Positions 61,137-64,000 of a DNA stretch of 64,000 bases are shown here, piece by piece. Numbering within the stretch: the first letter of the stretch is position 1; every line of letters begins with the position of its first letter. The notes below the pieces were generated by a model. The model made no database searches and was not told where the DNA came from. It worked only from the letters and a program-made list of their open reading frames with translations. The position numbers and the translations under genes were made by a program. Source of the DNA: Desulfatitalea sp. UBA4791 (GTDB lineage Bacteria; Desulfobacterota; Desulfobacteria; Desulfobacterales; Desulfosarcinaceae); the NCBI GenBank assembly GCA_002402905.1, contig DHGT01000124.1, positions 34,387-98,386 on the forward strand, given 5' to 3'.

Positions 61137-61898
61137 CTACGTCGTCAGCGCGCCCCCATCGACGTAGATGGTATGGCCGGTCATATAACTGGCCGCCTCC
61201 GAGGCCAGAAAGAGCACGGCCGGAACGATCTCTTCCGGCTCGCCGATGCGTCCCATGGGCAGCATCGCGGTGACGTGCTTTTCGATGTCCGGATTGGACC
61301 AGATCGGCTTGCTGAAGTCGGTGCGGGTCAGGCCGGGCCCCACCGCATTGACCTGGATACCGAACGCGGCCCACTCCCGCGCCATGCAGCGGGTGAGCAT
61401 CTTCAGGGCCGCTTTGCTGCATCCGTAGGCAGCCATGCCCAGTTCGGCCTTTTCCGCGCCCACGGTGGTGATGTTGATAATGCGGCCGCTCTTCTGGGCC
61501 ATCATCTGACGCGCCACCGCGCGGCTCAGCAGCCACACCGCCTTGACATTGGTGTCGAACACCTTGTCCCAACCGTCCTCGCGCAGGTCCATCAGGCTGC
61601 GCATAAAGCTGCGGGCTGCGTTGTTCACCAGGATATCGATACGGCCGAATTGTTGAACCGTTTCGGCGGCCAGCCGTTCGAGTTGGGCGCCGTCGGTCAG
61701 ATCGGTCACCAGGGGCAGCGCCCGGGCGCCATTGGCCCGGATCTCGTCGGCCACGGCGTTGATCTGATCGGCCGAGCGGCTGGCGACGACCACTGCGGCG
61801 CCGGCCTTGGCCAGCCCCAAGGCGATGGCCCGTCCGATGCCTCTGCCGCCGCCGGTAACGATGGCCACTTTTCCTGATAGATCGAAGCGAACAGTCAT
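61137..61898 (-). CDS. Short-chain dehydrogenase/reductase with Thr in place of the catalytic Ser
   Basis: A 253-residue classical SDR. The cofactor motif is TGGGRGIG (15-22), NNA is at 92-94, and the active-site pair is Y158 and K162 in AAYGCSKAAL. Thirteen residues before the tyrosine, where most enzymes have serine, this protein has T145 (INITTVG). It could still work, since threonine keeps the hydroxyl. The C-terminal TGHTIYVDGG is standard. Substrate unknown; gluconate or 3-oxoacyl-type reductases look similar. ATG 61898 has AAAGGAG upstream. The SpmA/B-like gene ends 22 bases upstream on the same strand, so the two are probably co-transcribed. Confidence 0.85.
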   Translation of the reverse strand: MTVRFDLSGKVAIVTGGGRGIGRAIALGLAKAGAAVVVASRSADQINAVADEIRANGARALPLVTDLTDGAQLERLAAETVQQFGRIDILVNNAARSFMRSLMDLREDGWDKVFDTNVKAVWLLSRAVARQMMAQKSGRIINITTVGAEKAELGMAAYGCSKAALKMLTRCMAREWAAFGIQVNAVGPGLTRTDFSKPIWSNPDIEKHVTAMLPMGRIGEPEEIVPAVLFLASEAASYMTGHTIYVDGGALTT

Positions 61899-61920
61899 GG
61901 ATCTCTCCTTTCTCATTCCG

Positions 61921-63213
61921 TTAGAAACCAAACACGTAGAGACACGCCAGGATCGCGCAGACCACGCCGACCAGATCGGCGGTCAATGCCGCGGCCAGGG
62001 TGTGGCGGATGCGCCGGACCTGGACGGCGCCGTAATAGACCGCCAGCACATAGAAGGTCGTCTCGGTGGAACCTTGCAGGGTGCTGACCAGATAACCGGT
62101 ATAACTGTCCGGCCCGATGGCCGGATCGTTGATGATGGCCGCCATGATGCCGTAGGCGCCGGACCCGGAGAGGGGGCGCATCAAGGCCATGGGCAGCGCT
62201 TCGGCCGGCAGCCCCAAGGGCGCGGTCACCGTTCCCAGGAGCCCCACCAGGGCGTCCATGGCGCCGGAGGCGCGCAGCATGCCCACCGCCACCAGAATGG
62301 CCACCAGGTAGGGAATGATGCGCAAGGCCACCTGAAACCCCTCCTTGGCGCCGTCCACCAGCACTTCATAGACCCGCACCCGCCGCAGGGCCCCGAATGC
62401 CAGGAAAAACACCATCAATCCGGGCACGATCCAGGGGGAGATGAAGCGCCCGTAAAGAACGGCCAGCGGCACCAGGGCCACCAGAAACCCCAGGGCAGTC
62501 ACGCTCACCCACAGGGGATAAGCCGCCGCCTCCGTATCGTCCTGATCCGAAACATCCGGGGACGCATCGGCGGCCCTGTTTTCATCCTCTCCGCCGGCGG
62601 TTCCCACAGGGGAGAATCGTCGATACAACTTGGCAGCCAAGATGGCCGCTGTGGTCGATCCGATGGTGGCGAACAGGGTGGTCGGCAATATGCCGGCCGG
62701 ATCGGTCGAGCCGGCCGCGGCCCGCAATGCGATGACGCCGGTGGGCAAGAGGGTGATGGACGAGGTGTTGATGGCCAAAAACAGGGCCATGGCATCGGTG
62801 GCGCTTCCCTTCCGGGAATTGAGCTGATCCAAGGCCTGCATGGCGCGGATTCCGAAGGGCGTGGCGGCATTGCCCAATCCCAGGGCATTGGCCGACAGGT
62901 TCAGGATCATGGCGCCCATGGCCGGATGATCGGCCGGCACGTCCGGGAAGAGGCGCACCATGAGCGGTCGGATCAGACGGGCCAGAATCCTGAGCATGCC
63001 GCCGGCCTCGGCCACCTTCATCAGCCCCAGAAAGAGGGTCATGACGCCCACCAGTCCGATGGCCAGATCCACGGCGCCGGCTGCGGACTCGATCATGGCG
63101 GTGGAGAGTGCCGCCATGGGCGCGACGGCACCTTCCACCGGGACCCACAACACTTGGTGCCAGGCCGCGAACAGGAAGGCGACGGCCACCATGACGAGAA
63201 AGACCACATTCAT
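61921..63213 (-). CDS. SpmA-SpmB fusion (nucleoside-recognition/Gate-domain membrane protein)
   Basis: A 430-residue membrane protein with two Gate domains. The first half (about 1-200) matches spore maturation protein A, with NLSANALGLGNAATPFG and INTSSITLLPTG. The second (about 245-430) matches SpmB, with IIPYLVAILVAVGMLRASG and MRPLSGSGAYG. A hydrophilic linker (about 205-235) joins them. In spore-formers SpmA and SpmB are separate and help dehydrate the spore core; in Gram-negative bacteria the fused form is common and its cargo unknown. The SDR gene follows 22 bases downstream on the same strand. Confidence 0.88.
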   Translation of the reverse strand: MNVVFLVMVAVAFLFAAWHQVLWVPVEGAVAPMAALSTAMIESAAGAVDLAIGLVGVMTLFLGLMKVAEAGGMLRILARLIRPLMVRLFPDVPADHPAMGAMILNLSANALGLGNAATPFGIRAMQALDQLNSRKGSATDAMALFLAINTSSITLLPTGVIALRAAAGSTDPAGILPTTLFATIGSTTAAILAAKLYRRFSPVGTAGGEDENRAADASPDVSDQDDTEAAAYPLWVSVTALGFLVALVPLAVLYGRFISPWIVPGLMVFFLAFGALRRVRVYEVLVDGAKEGFQVALRIIPYLVAILVAVGMLRASGAMDALVGLLGTVTAPLGLPAEALPMALMRPLSGSGAYGIMAAIINDPAIGPDSYTGYLVSTLQGSTETTFYVLAVYYGAVQVRRIRHTLAAALTADLVGVVCAILACLYVFGF

Positions 63214-63416
63214 TAACGTGCCTGTTTCCCGAAATTTCTATTATCGGAAATCTTGAGCGGATTCGTCGATTTCTCGAATCGATGTCAGAAGGGATATTCA
63301 TAACCCATTCGAGACAAAAAGTGAATCAATTGAGTTGGATCAATTGCTTTCGACGGATATAGCCCTATGGTAGGGACCAGAAAAACGCAGAACCGCAAAC
63401 CGAAAGGAGGGGGGGC
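63214..63416. other. Divergent intergenic region, no gene seen
   Basis: About 200 bases between the divergent SpmA/B fusion and small coiled-coil genes. It contains short dyads such as GAAATTTCTATTATCGGAAATTTC-like halves near 63233-63252 and an AT-richer stretch, but no promoter I would defend. Confidence 0.4.
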
Positions 63417-63611
63417 ATGGCTGACGAGCGGGCGCTTCGCCGAAAACTGAAAGAGATCGAAGCGAAAATCGAAGAGGCCCGGCGACGGCTTCCGGCCCAT
63501 TCGGTCAAACCGGCGCTCATGGCGGCGCTGTTCGACCTCGAAGACCAACGCGACGCGATTGTGGCACAGCTTCGGGAAAATCGCACCAGGACAGACGAGG
63601 GCCACCGATGA
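63417..63611 (+). CDS. Small coiled-coil protein
   Basis: A 64-residue, highly charged, helical protein (ADERALRRKLKEIEAKIEEARRR, shortened) with a strong ribosome site AAAGGAGG before ATG 63417. No family recognised. A tiny frame overlaps its stop (ATGA at 63608) and continues for 24 codons, ending in an inverted repeat, which may be the remnant of a following gene. Confidence 0.6.
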   Translation: MADERALRRKLKEIEAKIEEARRRLPAHSVKPALMAALFDLEDQRDAIVAQLRENRTRTDEGHR

Positions 63612-63656
63612 GCAGCGGTATCGCAGAAGCGTATCGTTCGGCCCAGGAACGCCTTT

Positions 63657-63722
63657 GCACTTTATCCTGGGCACCTATCTGACCGGCCGGCTGATCGGTT
63701 CGGATGGGTCAGCCTAAAGTGC
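63657..63722. terminator. Inverted repeat between the small coiled-coil gene and nrdJ
   Basis: GCACTTTA (63657-63664) returns as TAAAGTGC (63715-63722), enclosing a GC-rich interior that itself folds (GACCGGCC/GGCTGATCGG region). Placed between convergent genes, it may terminate either transcript, although there is no clean T-run. Confidence 0.35.
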
Positions 63723-63746
63723 CCATCCAACGCTTGCCACCTCTTT

Positions 63747-64000
63747 CTATCCGCACTTGGTAAATCCGCAGAAGTGGCAGATCTGACACCCTTCCTCGAA
63801 GCTGATGGTCTGCCCGCATTCCGGACACGTGCCGCCCAACAGGCTGTTGCCGGGGCTCGATTTTCTATCGGCGTTTCCGATGAGGTAACGTCGCTCGAGG
63901 ATTCTCGAAATCGCATCGGGGATGGAAAGCACCAGGCCACCTTCCTGGAAGATGGGGTGTTCGCCGCCGATGCCCTTGAGTTGATCGACGATCTGCCGGA
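63747..64000 (-). CDS. nrdJ: B12-dependent (class II) ribonucleotide reductase, 3' end only
   Basis: Only the last 83 or so codons are in the window; the gene continues beyond 64000. The visible text includes GGEHPIFQEGGLVLSIPDA, and the C-terminus has the zinc-ribbon and redox cysteines CPECG, EEGCQICHFCG and final KCG, the tail of adenosylcobalamin-dependent reductases, which passes electrons to the active site. The enzyme makes deoxyribonucleotides without oxygen, fitting an anaerobic or microaerobic life. Confidence 0.9.
   Translation of the reverse strand, partial: RQIVDQLKGIGGEHPIFQEGGLVLSIPDAISRILERRYLIGNADRKSSPGNSLLGGTCPECGQTISFEEGCQICHFCGFTKCG

Overview
The window reads as ordinary chromosome of a GC-rich, Gram-negative, probably anaerobic bacterium. 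A Desulfobacterota member of the Desulfobacterales/Desulfosarcina type is my best inference. Pointers are an ATP-driven double-cubane reductase module with a YedE-type transporter, a class II (B12-dependent) ribonucleotide reductase, a full pilMNOPQ operon with a lipoprotein secretin, several large NtrC/PAS-type signalling proteins, and a PagL-like outer-membrane enzyme. No rRNA, tRNA, CRISPR array, prophage or intact insertion sequence was seen. Genes are tightly packed, with many 1-4 base overlaps.

Layout. 1-4.4 kb: a one-direction operon (double-cubane protein, its activase, YedE-type membrane protein, TusA-like protein, DUF3343 protein, YjeF-like kinase) that I read as a selenium/sulfur redox module. 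4.6-15.3 kb: mixed metabolic genes, including an ABC-F ATPase, an M1 aminopeptidase, an internally deleted ModF-like ABC protein, an isopropylmalate dehydrogenase and a TrpB2. 15.4-20.7 kb: a zinc-ribbon protein, aceK, aceB and aceA, the glyoxylate bypass together with its isocitrate dehydrogenase switch. 20.8-24.1 kb: BrkB-like protein, YqaA-like protein, pcm and 5-formyl-THF cyclo-ligase. 24.2-28.9 kb: serS-thrC-LysM operon behind a leader that contains a terminator-like hairpin. 29-35.6 kb: a TPR lipoprotein, then on the other strand the pilMNOPQ operon led by a small HTH protein. 36.2-39.1 kb: a histidine kinase and sigma-54 activator pair. 39.1-42.3 kb: a reverse-strand operon with TPR protein, PfkB kinase, SH3 protein, a Fur-FeoA fusion and an FmdB zinc ribbon. 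42.4-54.6 kb: a multi-membrane kinase, recN, a 1353-residue membrane protein of unknown function, an FAH-family enzyme and a hybrid kinase. 54.8-60.1 kb: a double-length UvrA. 60.3-64 kb: a PagL-like protein, an SDR, an SpmA-SpmB fusion, a small coiled-coil protein and the 3' end of nrdJ.

Four intergenic sequences share one repeat family (4.43, 12.5, 17.5 and 61.0 kb). The copy at 61.0 kb is the right arm of a roughly 185-bp imperfect palindrome, so the family looks like a non-coding MITE/REP-type element. Two copies provide the stop codon of the gene they abut. A second repeat type, rich in GTACGAG and GTACGCGTAC, lies at 46.6 and 54.65 kb. The items most worth following are the ModF deletion protein, the tandem UvrA, the double-cubane/YedE operon, aceKBA in a presumed anaerobe, and the palindromic repeat family.
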